Assembly (NCBI RefSeq): GCF_000193225.1
Contig: NZ_AFAL01000350.1
Coordinates: 17,278-81,277, forward strand
Direction: 5' to 3'
Length of the DNA: 64,000 bases
DNA from: Verminephrobacter aporrectodeae subsp. tuberculatae At4
Lineage (GTDB): Bacteria > Pseudomonadota > Gammaproteobacteria > Burkholderiales > Burkholderiaceae_C
The notes beneath the pieces are model-generated. The model was not told where the DNA came from. It searched no databases and worked only from the letters and a program-made list of their open reading frames with translations. Shown piece by piece: positions 50,633-58,677 of the stretch (its first letter is position 1; each line of letters opens with the position of its first letter). A program made the translations under genes and the position numbers.

Positions 50633-50826
50633 GGGACTGGATTTTCTTGTGCGCTGCGTGCGCCGGACGCCGGACGCCGGACGCCGTCTGGAGGAACGAG
50701 GAAACGCCCACCCGAGCGCGGGCATGCGATTGGAACAGGGGCGAGCGCCGACGGATGCCTCGCATCCCTTCGCCGCGACGCTGCAAGCGCCGAAGAAAGG
50801 GCGGGGAAAGCTGTGCGGGCTACCTG

Positions 50827-52065
50827 TCAGAAGCGCTCGATCGCGTACGGCGACATGTCGATCGGCGTCTTCTCGTTTGCGAGGATGTTTCCAATCAACT
50901 CGCCCGTCGTCGCCGACTGCGTGAGACCGAGATGCCCATGTCCGAAGGCGTAGAGCACGCTTGCGTTTTTCGGCGAAGCGCCGATGACAGGGAGCGAATC
51001 CGGTGTCGCGGGACGGTGTCCCATCCACTGCGTGGGATTGCTCTCGTCCAGACCAAGCAGGTATTTGCGGGCAAGCCACAGCAACGCGTCGCTGCGCCGG
51101 TAGTTGGGCGCCGCTTCGAGACCGGCGAATTCTGCTGCTCCACCGATGCGAAGCCCAATGGCCAGGGGCGTTGCCACGAACTTGTGCTCCGCAAAGATCA
51201 CTTCGCGATTCAGAAGGCTTGCGCTTGCTGGAAGGGTGGTGTTGTAGCCGCGCTCGCTTTCCAGGAGGGCTCGGTCGCCGATGGTCTTCGCAAGGCGGGC
51301 GGACCAGGCGCCGCCTGCCACCACGACCTTGTCACCCACAACGCTTTGGCCTCCTTCGAGATCGACGGCCGGCTTGGAAGCGTTGCCGAGATTCAGGCTC
51401 GTTGCACTGCCCGTGACGAACTGGGCGCCCAAGGCCCGAACCCGTTCACGAAGGCCCATGACGATTCGCTGCGGATCGTCGATGTGGGCCCAATCCTCCA
51501 GCATCACGCTGTGCTGGAACACGGGTGCCAAGTTGGGCTCAAGCGCTTGCAACTCGGCCGCGTCAACGGATCGCCAGCGTACGCCGAGCGCGCGTTTGAG
51601 CCGCCATTCCTCGGCATCGCCGCTAAAGGCCTGGCTCGTCTCGTAGACTGTCAGTGCGCCCCGCTTGTGCAGATCCCCGCCCATGCCCGTGTCTGCCAGC
51701 ACAGCTTCGAAGTCCCGCAGCGACCGCTTGTTCAGCGCTGCAAGCGCATTCGCGATGCGCAGATAGTTCGCAGGCTCCGCCACTTTGCGCAGCGCCAAGA
51801 ACCAGGGCAGCAACTTCGGCGCGTGGCTGGCACGCACCGCCAATGGCCCCAGTGGGTCAAGCAGCCAGCGCAACGGCCTGAGGCCCAGACCGGACAGGTT
51901 CAGAGGCGCGCATTCACTCACGGCGATCGCGCCAGCGTTGCCATGGGAGGCCCGGTCGCCCTCGAAATCACGATCGACCAAGGTCACCTGAAAACCCCGG
52001 CGTTGCGCTGACCAAGCACAACTCAGGCCGACAACGCCGGCGCCCACGATGATCAACTCAGCCAT
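50827..52065 (-). CDS. FAD-dependent D-amino acid oxidoreductase (DadA-like; probable D-hydroxyproline dehydrogenase)
   Basis: Flavoprotein of the DAO family, 412 residues. It has the N-terminal dinucleotide-binding motif ELIIVGAGVVGLSCAWSAQRRG (residues 3-24), ASHGNAGAIAVSE and the C-terminal GHGHLGLTQSATTGELI typical of DadA. In 4-hydroxyproline catabolism such an enzyme oxidises cis-4-hydroxy-D-proline to a pyrroline carboxylate. That role is inferred from the epimerase 75 bases upstream and the DapA-family gene in the same operon. A general D-amino acid dehydrogenase is the alternative. Confidence 0.85.
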   Translation of the reverse strand: MAELIIVGAGVVGLSCAWSAQRRGFQVTLVDRDFEGDRASHGNAGAIAVSECAPLNLSGLGLRPLRWLLDPLGPLAVRASHAPKLLPWFLALRKVAEPANYLRIANALAALNKRSLRDFEAVLADTGMGGDLHKRGALTVYETSQAFSGDAEEWRLKRALGVRWRSVDAAELQALEPNLAPVFQHSVMLEDWAHIDDPQRIVMGLRERVRALGAQFVTGSATSLNLGNASKPAVDLEGGQSVVGDKVVVAGGAWSARLAKTIGDRALLESERGYNTTLPASASLLNREVIFAEHKFVATPLAIGLRIGGAAEFAGLEAAPNYRRSDALLWLARKYLLGLDESNPTQWMGHRPATPDSLPVIGASPKNASVLYAFGHGHLGLTQSATTGELIGNILANEKTPIDMSPYAIERF

Positions 52066-52140
52066 TGCGCGCCGACCTTTCTGTGTACTTGTGTGTTGCC
52101 ACGACGGCGCTGCGATGGCAGACAGTGCTCGGCCGAGCGT

Positions 52141-53139
52141 TCACTTGAGCAGGAAACCGTTGTGGAGCGGGTCCCGATCATTGACGAAGATCGTGTTGAG
52201 CCCGGTCACCCGCGCCCAACCTTCGACACTCGGACGGATGCCCTCGTAGTCGCCCACCTTCACGCGCTCCAGGGCCACGCCGTTAAAGGTGGTGCCGATG
52301 ATGCTTTCGTGGACGAATTTGTCGCCAATACCCAATTGACCCTTGGCCACCAACTGAGCCATCCGCGCCGACGTTCCCGTTCCACAAGGAGAGCGGTCGA
52401 TTGCCTTGTCGCCATAGAACACCGCATTGCGCGCGCAAGCGCCCGCCATGCGCGGCTTGCCCGTCCACATCACATGGGACAGGCCTTGAATCTCCGGCGT
52501 CTCCGGGTGAACAAAGCGGTATTTCTCGTTTGCTCTCCGGCGCAGCGCCGGGCTCAGGCGTTGAATGTCCGAGGGCGTGAGTGCTTCCAGGTCGGCATAC
52601 GCCGGCTGGCTCTCGATAATCGCGTAGAAGTTGCCACCGTAGGCGACATCGAATCGGACGGGTCCCAAGCCGTCCATCTCTACCGACAAATCGCAGGAAT
52701 GCAGGAAGGAGGGCACGATGGTCAAGCGAACTGAATCGACGTGTTCACCATTGAGGGTGTAGTGCGCAAGCACCAAGCCAGCGGGCGTATCCAGCCGCAG
52801 AACACCCGGCTCACGCGGCTGCACCAGGCCATGCTCGATGATGAACGTGACGGTTCCGATCGTTCCATGGCCGCACATCGCCAAGCAGCCGCTCACCTCG
52901 ATGAACAAAATGGCAACGTCGCAATCCGGCCGTGTTGGCGGGTACAGGATGGTTCCGGACATCCCTTCGTGGCCACGCGGTTCGAACATCAGTGCCGTGC
53001 GGATCCAGTCAAAGTTGCGCTCGAAGTGTGCGCGCCGCTCGATCATGGTATTGCCGACGAGTGCGGGCGCACCTCCAGAGACGAGACGTACCGGATTGCC
53101 ACAGGTGTGGCCATCAATACAGAAGAAGGTGTGGTTCAT
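52141..53139 (-). CDS. 4-hydroxyproline 2-epimerase (proline racemase family)
   Basis: A 332-residue cofactor-free racemase/epimerase. Both catalytic Cys are present: C89 in LAMCGHGTIG and C252 in DRSPCGTGTSARMA. A Thr in place of the first would have indicated a hydroxyproline dehydratase instead. The N-terminus is IDGHTCGNPVRLVSGGAP. It converts trans-4-hydroxy-L-proline to cis-4-hydroxy-D-proline. Proline racemase itself is less likely, given the FAD oxidoreductase and deaminase in the operon. It starts 23 bases after the ABC ATPase gene. Confidence 0.87.
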   Translation of the reverse strand: MNHTFFCIDGHTCGNPVRLVSGGAPALVGNTMIERRAHFERNFDWIRTALMFEPRGHEGMSGTILYPPTRPDCDVAILFIEVSGCLAMCGHGTIGTVTFIIEHGLVQPREPGVLRLDTPAGLVLAHYTLNGEHVDSVRLTIVPSFLHSCDLSVEMDGLGPVRFDVAYGGNFYAIIESQPAYADLEALTPSDIQRLSPALRRRANEKYRFVHPETPEIQGLSHVMWTGKPRMAGACARNAVFYGDKAIDRSPCGTGTSARMAQLVAKGQLGIGDKFVHESIIGTTFNGVALERVKVGDYEGIRPSVEGWARVTGLNTIFVNDRDPLHNGFLLK

Positions 53140-53162
53140 ACTCGGCCTTTCATGGAAGGGGT

Positions 53163-53888
53163 TCAGTTCAGGACGCGCTGCAGGAACTGGCGCGTACGCT
53201 CTTCGCGCGGCTCATTGATCACCTGCTTGGCAGGGCCGACCTCGCACAGGGTTCCCCGATCGAAGAACGCCACGCGATCGCCGCTTTCTCGGGCGAACGC
53301 GATGTCGTGCGTGACCACGATCATGGTCATGCCTGTTGCCTTCAAGTTGCGCATCGTGTCGAGCACTTCGCCGACGAGTTCGGGATCAAGCGCAGAGGTC
53401 ACTTCGTCAAAAAGCATGTAGTCCGGCTTCATCGCCAGCGCGCGGGCAATGGCCAGACGCTGCTGCTGTCCGCCGGAGAGTTTGGCGGGGCGCAGGTCCG
53501 CGCGCGCTCCGAGGCCTACGTAGGCTAGATGTTCACGCGCCAACTCCAGTGCCTGGGCACGAGGCATCTTCTTCACGACACGCGGGGCCAGCGCAACGTT
53601 CTCCAGTGCCGTCAGATGCGGAAAGGCGTTGTACTGCTGGAATACGATGCCAAGCTTCTGGCGAAGCTTGTTCAGATCAGTGGATTTGCCATGTACGTCT
53701 ATGCCGTCAACAACGATCTGCCCCCCTTGAATCGGCTCAAGACTATTAATGCATTGCAAGAGGGTTGATTTACCCGAACCGCTCGCACCGATCAAACAGA
53801 GCACTTCACCGCGCTCGATGGTGAGGTTGATTCCCCTGATCACCTCGATCGCCCCGAAGGACTTGCGGACAGCCTTGATTTCAATCAT
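53163..53888 (-). CDS. Polar amino acid ABC transporter ATP-binding protein
   Basis: ATPase of a GlnQ/HisP-type importer, 241 residues. Walker A is GASGSGKST at 34-42, the signature is LSGGQQQRLAIARAL, Walker B is YMLFDEVTSAL, and the switch His is in VVTHD. The ATG at 53886-53888 (MIEIKAVRKSFGAIEV) is the family start. It works with the two permeases and the binding protein upstream. The expected substrate is hydroxyproline or a related amino acid, by context. Confidence 0.92.
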   Translation of the reverse strand: MIEIKAVRKSFGAIEVIRGINLTIERGEVLCLIGASGSGKSTLLQCINSLEPIQGGQIVVDGIDVHGKSTDLNKLRQKLGIVFQQYNAFPHLTALENVALAPRVVKKMPRAQALELAREHLAYVGLGARADLRPAKLSGGQQQRLAIARALAMKPDYMLFDEVTSALDPELVGEVLDTMRNLKATGMTMIVVTHDIAFARESGDRVAFFDRGTLCEVGPAKQVINEPREERTRQFLQRVLN

Positions 53889-53942
53889 GACGAATACTCC
53901 GAGCTGAAAAACAGATGAAAAGAGCAAAAGGCACTGGCCAAC

Positions 53943-54599
53943 TCATGCTTCCATCCTCCGTTCCACGGCCAGGCTGTAGTGGGAAATCGGGTAGCAAATG
54001 AGGAAGTAAGCGACACCAACGCCGGTAAGCAACAGCAGCGCTTCGTTGGTGCGTGTGATCAGGATTTGAGCGGCACGCAGTAATTCGATGTACCCCACGA
54101 CGCTGACCAGTGCGGTGTCCTTCGCCAGACCGATCAAAGTGCCGATCCAGCCAGGAAACACCGTGCGCACTGCGAGCGGCATCGATACGAGGCGAAGTTC
54201 CTGCCAGTACGACATACCCAGTGAACGCGACGCCTTCTTCAACTCTGGTCGCACCGAGCGCAGTCCCGATCGGACCAGTTCAGACGTCAGCACCGCCATG
54301 TAAAGGCTCAAGGTGAGCACGCCAATTTCCAACGGTTCGAGCGCTGAACCGAAGGCCGCGAATGCACTGTTGATCAGGATGAACTGGATAATGAGCGGAA
54401 TGCTCCGGGTCACGTCCACGTACGGTGCCAGAAGATGACGAGCGGCAGCACTGCTTTCGCGCGCCCAGCCGATGACACCACCCAGTAGCGTGCCGAAGAC
54501 TCCCGCGAGAACGGTCAGCAGGATCGTCCGCCAGAGTCCCTGCAGCACAAACTGCAGGTCAGACCACTGGAGTTCGGAATATGCAAGCTGAAATTGCAT
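53943..54599 (-). CDS. Amino acid ABC transporter permease (HisM/GlnP type) 1
   Basis: Inner-membrane permease of 218 residues with about five membrane helices. It contains the ABC-importer loop that contacts the ATPase (RSLGMSYWQELRLVSMPLAVRTVFPGWIG). It forms a pair with the next permease gene, 4 bases upstream, as is usual in three-component amino acid importers. Confidence 0.9.
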   Translation of the reverse strand: MQFQLAYSELQWSDLQFVLQGLWRTILLTVLAGVFGTLLGGVIGWARESSAAARHLLAPYVDVTRSIPLIIQFILINSAFAAFGSALEPLEIGVLTLSLYMAVLTSELVRSGLRSVRPELKKASRSLGMSYWQELRLVSMPLAVRTVFPGWIGTLIGLAKDTALVSVVGYIELLRAAQILITRTNEALLLLTGVGVAYFLICYPISHYSLAVERRMEA

Positions 54600-54603
54600 G
54601 CTT

Positions 54604-55269
54604 CTACCCCTGACTCAGAAGGCGCCAAGCCGACAGACGCGCACCCAAAGTGATCAGCTTTGAGATCATGTAATAGATGGCGGCCGCGACGATGAAGAAC
54701 TCAAAGGTACGGAACGATTCTGATTGCGCTGCCTGCGTCGCCCCGGTCAGTTCACGGACCCCGATGATCGAACCGAGCGACGTATTGAGCAGCGCCCAGT
54801 TCAGCTGATTGATGAACGGGAAAAAAACCAACACAAAAACCTGCGGAAAGATCACGTGCAGATAGGTTCGTGGTGTGGACAGGCCCAGCGAGCGGGCCGC
54901 AGCCATTTGCGTAGGCGCAACAGAGGCGAGTCCGCCGCGGAAGATTTCTGCCAGGTAGCCCGCGTTGTTAAAGCTGATGGCCACCAGCAACGCGGCGAAG
55001 CTTGGAACATCAATTCCGATCGCACCCAGTCCGAAATAAGCCATATAAATCTGGAACAGCGCAGGCGTATTGCGCGACACTTCTACCCACGCGGTAGCGA
55101 AGTAGTACGCTGGGCCGGCGCTGCGCCTGCGCATCAGCGCGAGCGGCAATGCAAGGCAAGTCCCGATGAGCATGGACAGCGCAGTAGCCTCAACGGTCAG
55201 CACCGCGCCTTCGAGCAAGACAGGCAGTTTGTTCCAGACAACGGACCAGTAGAACGTGTAATAAAACAT
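54604..55269 (-). CDS. Amino acid ABC transporter permease (HisM/GlnP type) 2
   Basis: Second permease subunit, 221 residues, about five membrane helices. The EAA-type loop is MAAARSLGLSTPRTYLHVIFPQ. The ATG at 55267-55269 (MFYYTFYWSVVW) is chosen over an upstream TTG that adds seven residues. It follows the substrate-binding protein by 35 bases. Confidence 0.9.
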   Translation of the reverse strand: MFYYTFYWSVVWNKLPVLLEGAVLTVEATALSMLIGTCLALPLALMRRRSAGPAYYFATAWVEVSRNTPALFQIYMAYFGLGAIGIDVPSFAALLVAISFNNAGYLAEIFRGGLASVAPTQMAAARSLGLSTPRTYLHVIFPQVFVLVFFPFINQLNWALLNTSLGSIIGVRELTGATQAAQSESFRTFEFFIVAAAIYYMISKLITLGARLSAWRLLSQG

Positions 55270-55304
55270 GGGGTGATCCGTTTTAATCAAGCGGTGAGGA
55301 AGTG

Positions 55305-56150
55305 TCAGTAGTCAACGCCTTCAACGTTCAGCGCAGGGGCCTTGCCGTCGCCGAAGTAAGTCGCGTAAAGTTCCTTGTAGCGACCCGTGCGGACCTGGTT
55401 CCAGACAAACACGTTCACCCAGCGCATCAGATCTGTATCTGACTTGCGCACGGCGATGCCCGCCAAGTCGGCTGGCGACGGCGCAGGCCCCTTCGTCACC
55501 AGACTGGGAAATTGGCCGCTCTTGATCAGCGCGCCCGCAGTGCCCGCGCTCACGATCACGCCGTCGATCTTCCTCTGTGTCAACGCGAGGTAGGTTTCCG
55601 ACTCGCTGCCGTAGCCGGTGAACTTGCCTTTCGGGTTCTTCCACTGATCGAAGCGGGCCCGCAATTCCTGCTCCGTGGTGGTTCCGGTGACGCCACCAAC
55701 CGAGCGGCCCTTCAGATCATCGAATTTTTGGACGCCCGAATCCTTGGTCGTCAGCACGACATTAATGAAACTGACATACGGCTGCGAGAACGCCACCGTC
55801 ATGGCGCGCTGTGGAGTCACCGAAGTGGAAGCAACTAAAACGTCAATGCGGTTTGACACGAGCGCCGGGATCCGTTCTGCGGACGGCGTTTCGACGATCT
55901 GGGCCGTGACGCCCAGCGACTTCGCCATGTCCTTGCAATAGGCGACGTCGTAGCCTTCCGGCTCGTTTTGCGCAGTTCTGAAACCGGCTGGTGGAAAGTC
56001 GAGTTGGACGCCGCAGCGCAGCGTCTTGGTAGCCAGGATCTTGTCCAGCGTGGACGAAGATTGCGCCAAGGCCGCGCCTGACGACATGGCGCCCGCGGCG
56101 ATCGTCACAGCAATGGCTGCGGCCCGCACTTGGAGTGATTTCAGTTTCAT
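55305..56150 (-). CDS. Amino acid ABC transporter periplasmic substrate-binding protein
   Basis: A 281-residue SBP_bac_3 family protein. The signal peptide is visible: a basic start MKLKSLQVRAAAIAVTIAAG followed by AMSSGAALAQ, with cleavage near residue 30. The mature part begins LDKILATKTLRCGVQLDFPPAG, typical of cluster 3 binding proteins for polar amino acids. Substrate specificity cannot be read from sequence by eye; hydroxyproline is suggested by the operon. Confidence 0.91.
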   Translation of the reverse strand: MKLKSLQVRAAAIAVTIAAGAMSSGAALAQSSSTLDKILATKTLRCGVQLDFPPAGFRTAQNEPEGYDVAYCKDMAKSLGVTAQIVETPSAERIPALVSNRIDVLVASTSVTPQRAMTVAFSQPYVSFINVVLTTKDSGVQKFDDLKGRSVGGVTGTTTEQELRARFDQWKNPKGKFTGYGSESETYLALTQRKIDGVIVSAGTAGALIKSGQFPSLVTKGPAPSPADLAGIAVRKSDTDLMRWVNVFVWNQVRTGRYKELYATYFGDGKAPALNVEGVDY

Positions 56151-56170
56151 GATTTTTCATCCCGTTGCGT

Positions 56171-57076
56171 TCAATATTCCAGCGACTTGAGGTCAGCCAG
56201 GGTCTTTTTGGTGATGGCAATCGTGTGATCGCGTTCCTCACCCACCAAGTTCAGCCGGGGTGGCTTCACGGTTTCTGCTGTCCCGCTGGCGATGTTCTCG
56301 GCCAACTTGATGTGCTGTACGAGTTTGACAACGGTGTCCAGGAGGAACAGCGGATCCAGGGCCGCGTAGAGTCGGCGGGCCTTGCCAAAGTCGCCTGCGA
56401 CAAGGAGTTTCAACAACTCGACTGCTGCCTTTGGCGTGGCATTGGCCATACCCGAAACCCAGCAAGTGACGCCCAGCGCCGCGCTTTCAACAATGAGGTT
56501 GTCAACGCCGCAGACGACAGCCAGTCGATCCCCGAAGCGCGAGATCAGGTCAGTGATGCGATGGGTTTCATAGGACTCCTCCTTGATCGCGACGATGGTC
56601 TTTTCCTCCAGCAGTTGCGCAATCACGTCGCGAGTGAGATCGACGCCATAGCCGCGCGGGTTGTTGTAGAGAAGAATGGCCAGTCCACTGGCGCGCGCCA
56701 CCGTTTTGTAGAACTCGACGGTTTCGTAGGTGTCCGACTTGTAGGTCAGGCCGGGGAAAACCATTAGGCCGTCCACGCCCATCTTTTCAGCTTCCTTGGC
56801 GAAAGCGACGGCTTTTTCGGTGCTGGTTTCGGCCAACCCGGAGACGATGGGCACGCGACCTCTGACTGCTTCCTTGGCTGTGCGCAGAACGGTCCGCTTT
56901 TCTTCGGAGGAGAGTTGAGCGTTCTCGCCCACCATGCCCATCATCACAACGCCGCCGACGCCGGCCTCGATCAGGCGTTCGAGGCCCGCCTTGATGGCAT
57001 CGACGTCCAGTGTGAAGTCGGCGTTGAGCTTGGTCGTCACGGCGGGGAAGACGCCTTTCCAGTCGATGGGGGTCAT
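56171..57076 (-). CDS. DapA family lyase/deaminase (probable 1-pyrroline-4-hydroxy-2-carboxylate deaminase)
   Basis: TIM-barrel class I aldolase-type enzyme of 301 residues. The Schiff-base Lys is K165 in IVAIKEES and the catalytic Tyr is Y137 in LLYNNPRGYGVD; GMVGEN replaces the usual GTTGE loop. In hydroxyproline degradation a member of this family deaminates and dehydrates the pyrroline to 2-oxoglutarate semialdehyde. The operon context supports that over dihydrodipicolinate synthase. It is the first gene of the operon, with a promoter and palindrome about 70 bases upstream. The ATG at 57074-57076 follows AAAGGA. Confidence 0.82.
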   Translation of the reverse strand: MTPIDWKGVFPAVTTKLNADFTLDVDAIKAGLERLIEAGVGGVVMMGMVGENAQLSSEEKRTVLRTAKEAVRGRVPIVSGLAETSTEKAVAFAKEAEKMGVDGLMVFPGLTYKSDTYETVEFYKTVARASGLAILLYNNPRGYGVDLTRDVIAQLLEEKTIVAIKEESYETHRITDLISRFGDRLAVVCGVDNLIVESAALGVTCWVSGMANATPKAAVELLKLLVAGDFGKARRLYAALDPLFLLDTVVKLVQHIKLAENIASGTAETVKPPRLNLVGEERDHTIAITKKTLADLKSLEY

Positions 57077-57138
57077 CAGCGCTAGTCCTTTCAGGAGCGG
57101 GTTGCCGCAGGGTGCGGAGGGGATCCAATTGCAGATTG

Positions 57139-57171
57139 GATACAATATATTATCGATTGGAGCACGGGCAA
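57139..57171 (-). promoter_or_regulatory. Promoter and palindromic operator of the hydroxyproline-type operon
   Basis: On the minus strand TTGCCC (57166-57171) and TATATT (57144-57149) are 16 bases apart. An imperfect palindrome at 57139-57154, GATACAATATATTATC (12 of 16 symmetric positions), covers the -10. This fits a GntR-family site of the kind used by the divergent regulator gene at 57681. A second inverted repeat, CCAAT/ATTGG, lies at 57125-57139. Confidence 0.55.
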
Positions 57172-57680
57172 ATCGCCATTTACATTGGGGTTTTCACTAT
57201 GTCCCCTGAGCCTGAAGCGCGCGACAAAACCTGACCCAAGTTTGTCACTTCCCCCATTCAACCCCAATAAAATCAGCAACTTGGAGAGATTTCCCGGTGG
57301 GTATGGCACTCCATTTCGTAGCTGCCCGCTTGGTGATGAGCCAACGCAAGCGGATGGTGGCTGCACCAACGGGCAGTCGCTGCGGTCGCGCTTGGCCTGG
57401 TTCACCGCAGTGGCTCCGCCCTCGAAGGACGCGACGACGTTGCCAGCAACTACAGCGATCTGCGGGCGGTTCCGGCCCAGGTGGTGGTGCGTGCGCAACA
57501 CCCGTACAGCCCCCCTGACAAGACGGGGACCGCCTTTGAACGATGATCAATCGCCCCTCGGTCACGTCACCGAAACGGGCAGTCACGCTCGCCGAAATAC
57601 CCACCCAGGTCCATGCTCTCGAATTCCATGGCTGAAATGTGCTATATCCTTGAAACGAACCCGCGTCCAGACGAGCCAAC
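57172..57680. other. 509-base intergenic region with no recognised gene
   Basis: Lies between the operon promoter and the GntR gene. Several overlapping frames are open on both strands, but none has a family signature, a convincing start or codon usage I trust. The length and GC-rich composition suggest a remnant of a lost gene or mobile element. Confidence 0.4.
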
Positions 57681-58442
57681 ATGCCGATTCAATCTACTGA
57701 AACCAAGGTTCTCAAACCGACGTCGTCCCCATCCGCATTTGAGCAAGACGGATCGGCCCGTATCCATATTGACCGCGTTGTGCGAAAAACGGCTGTGGAA
57801 CTGGTGGTCGGTGAGCTTCGGTCGAAAATCCTCTCAGGGCAAATCGCACCAGGTTCTCCCCTGCGGCAGGAGGCTCTGGCCGAAGAGCTTGGTGTCAGTC
57901 GCATTCCATTGCGGGAGGCGATCCGTTTGCTGAGTTCGGAGGGACTGGTCGACCTGTATCCTCACAAGGGCGCATATGTCTCGATGCTGTCGAAGGACGA
58001 AGTCAGGGAGTTCTTTGACCTGCGTCTGCGTCTGGAGCCTTGGCTGTTCCATGAATCTGCAATGCGCATCTCCATGGCGGAACTTGACCGGGGCGAGCGG
58101 CTGGTTGAGCAGATGGACACTGCTGGTGCGCAGGAATGGGGAACGCTCAACTGGGAACTGCACGAACTGCTATACAGCGCTGCGCGCAGGCCTGCCGCAA
58201 TGAACGTGATACGCACCTTGCATGAAAAATCGGAGCGTTATTTTCGATTCCAGGTGGTCAACGCGCCCATCCGAGAACAAGCACACGGCGAGCACCTGGC
58301 CTTGATTGTGCTGTGTCGTCAGCGCCAGGCAGACAAGGCCCAGAAAGCGTTGGAGCAGCACATTGCCGACGCTGCAGAGCAAATCATCGCCATCGTTGAC
58401 CGATTGCTCGACGAAGCACCTGTCCGGCACGTGTCAAGATAG
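57681..58442 (+). CDS. GntR family transcriptional regulator (FadR/FCD subfamily)
   Basis: A 253-residue regulator. The N-terminal winged helix is ILSGQIAPGSPLRQEALAEELGVSRIPLREAIRLLSSEGL, and the helical FCD effector domain includes FDLRLRLEPWLFHESAMRI. FCD proteins bind small acids or amino acids. It is divergent from the amino acid transport and degradation operon, and GntR regulators control hydroxyproline genes in Sinorhizobium, so it is the likely local regulator. Its last codons and stop run into the third repeat copy (58427-58451), so its C-terminus may have been altered. Confidence 0.88.
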   Translation: MPIQSTETKVLKPTSSPSAFEQDGSARIHIDRVVRKTAVELVVGELRSKILSGQIAPGSPLRQEALAEELGVSRIPLREAIRLLSSEGLVDLYPHKGAYVSMLSKDEVREFFDLRLRLEPWLFHESAMRISMAELDRGERLVEQMDTAGAQEWGTLNWELHELLYSAARRPAAMNVIRTLHEKSERYFRFQVVNAPIREQAHGEHLALIVLCRQRQADKAQKALEQHIADAAEQIIAIVDRLLDEAPVRHVSR

Positions 58443-58451
58443 TTGTCGCTT
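58427..58451 (+). repeat. Partial third copy of the direct repeat
   Basis: GCACGTGTCAAGATAGTTGT plus CGCTT matches the first 25 bases of copies A and B with a few changes. The match then ends abruptly and an IS66 fragment follows. It overlaps the end of the GntR gene. Confidence 0.65.
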
Positions 58452-58489
58452 TGGCCATGCTGCTGGCAGCGCATCGAGGCTGCGAACGG

Positions 58490-58670
58490 GCTCGCACACA
58501 GGGAATCACTGCGGTGCAGTCACGCCAACTGCTGCGTTGGATAAGACGCTACCGTGCCCTGTTGGATGAGGGGCAAGCGCTCAACCCGCAGCGTGTCAAG
58601 GAGCAGGGCAAACGCGGACGGGCCAAGCAGTCGGATGCGTTCAATTTGCTGCGACGCCTGCGCGATCATG
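58490..58670 (+). mobile_element. IS66 family transposase (TnpC) remnant
   Basis: An open stretch reads RYRALLDEGQALNPQRVKEQG and KRGRAKQSDAFNLLRRLRDHE, the interior of IS66 TnpC just before its last catalytic acidic residue. Sequence before and after is not transposase, so only about 60 codons remain. No tnpA or tnpB and no IS66 ends were seen. It marks an old insertion at the GntR/MFS junction. Confidence 0.7.
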
Positions 58671-58677
58671 AATCAGG

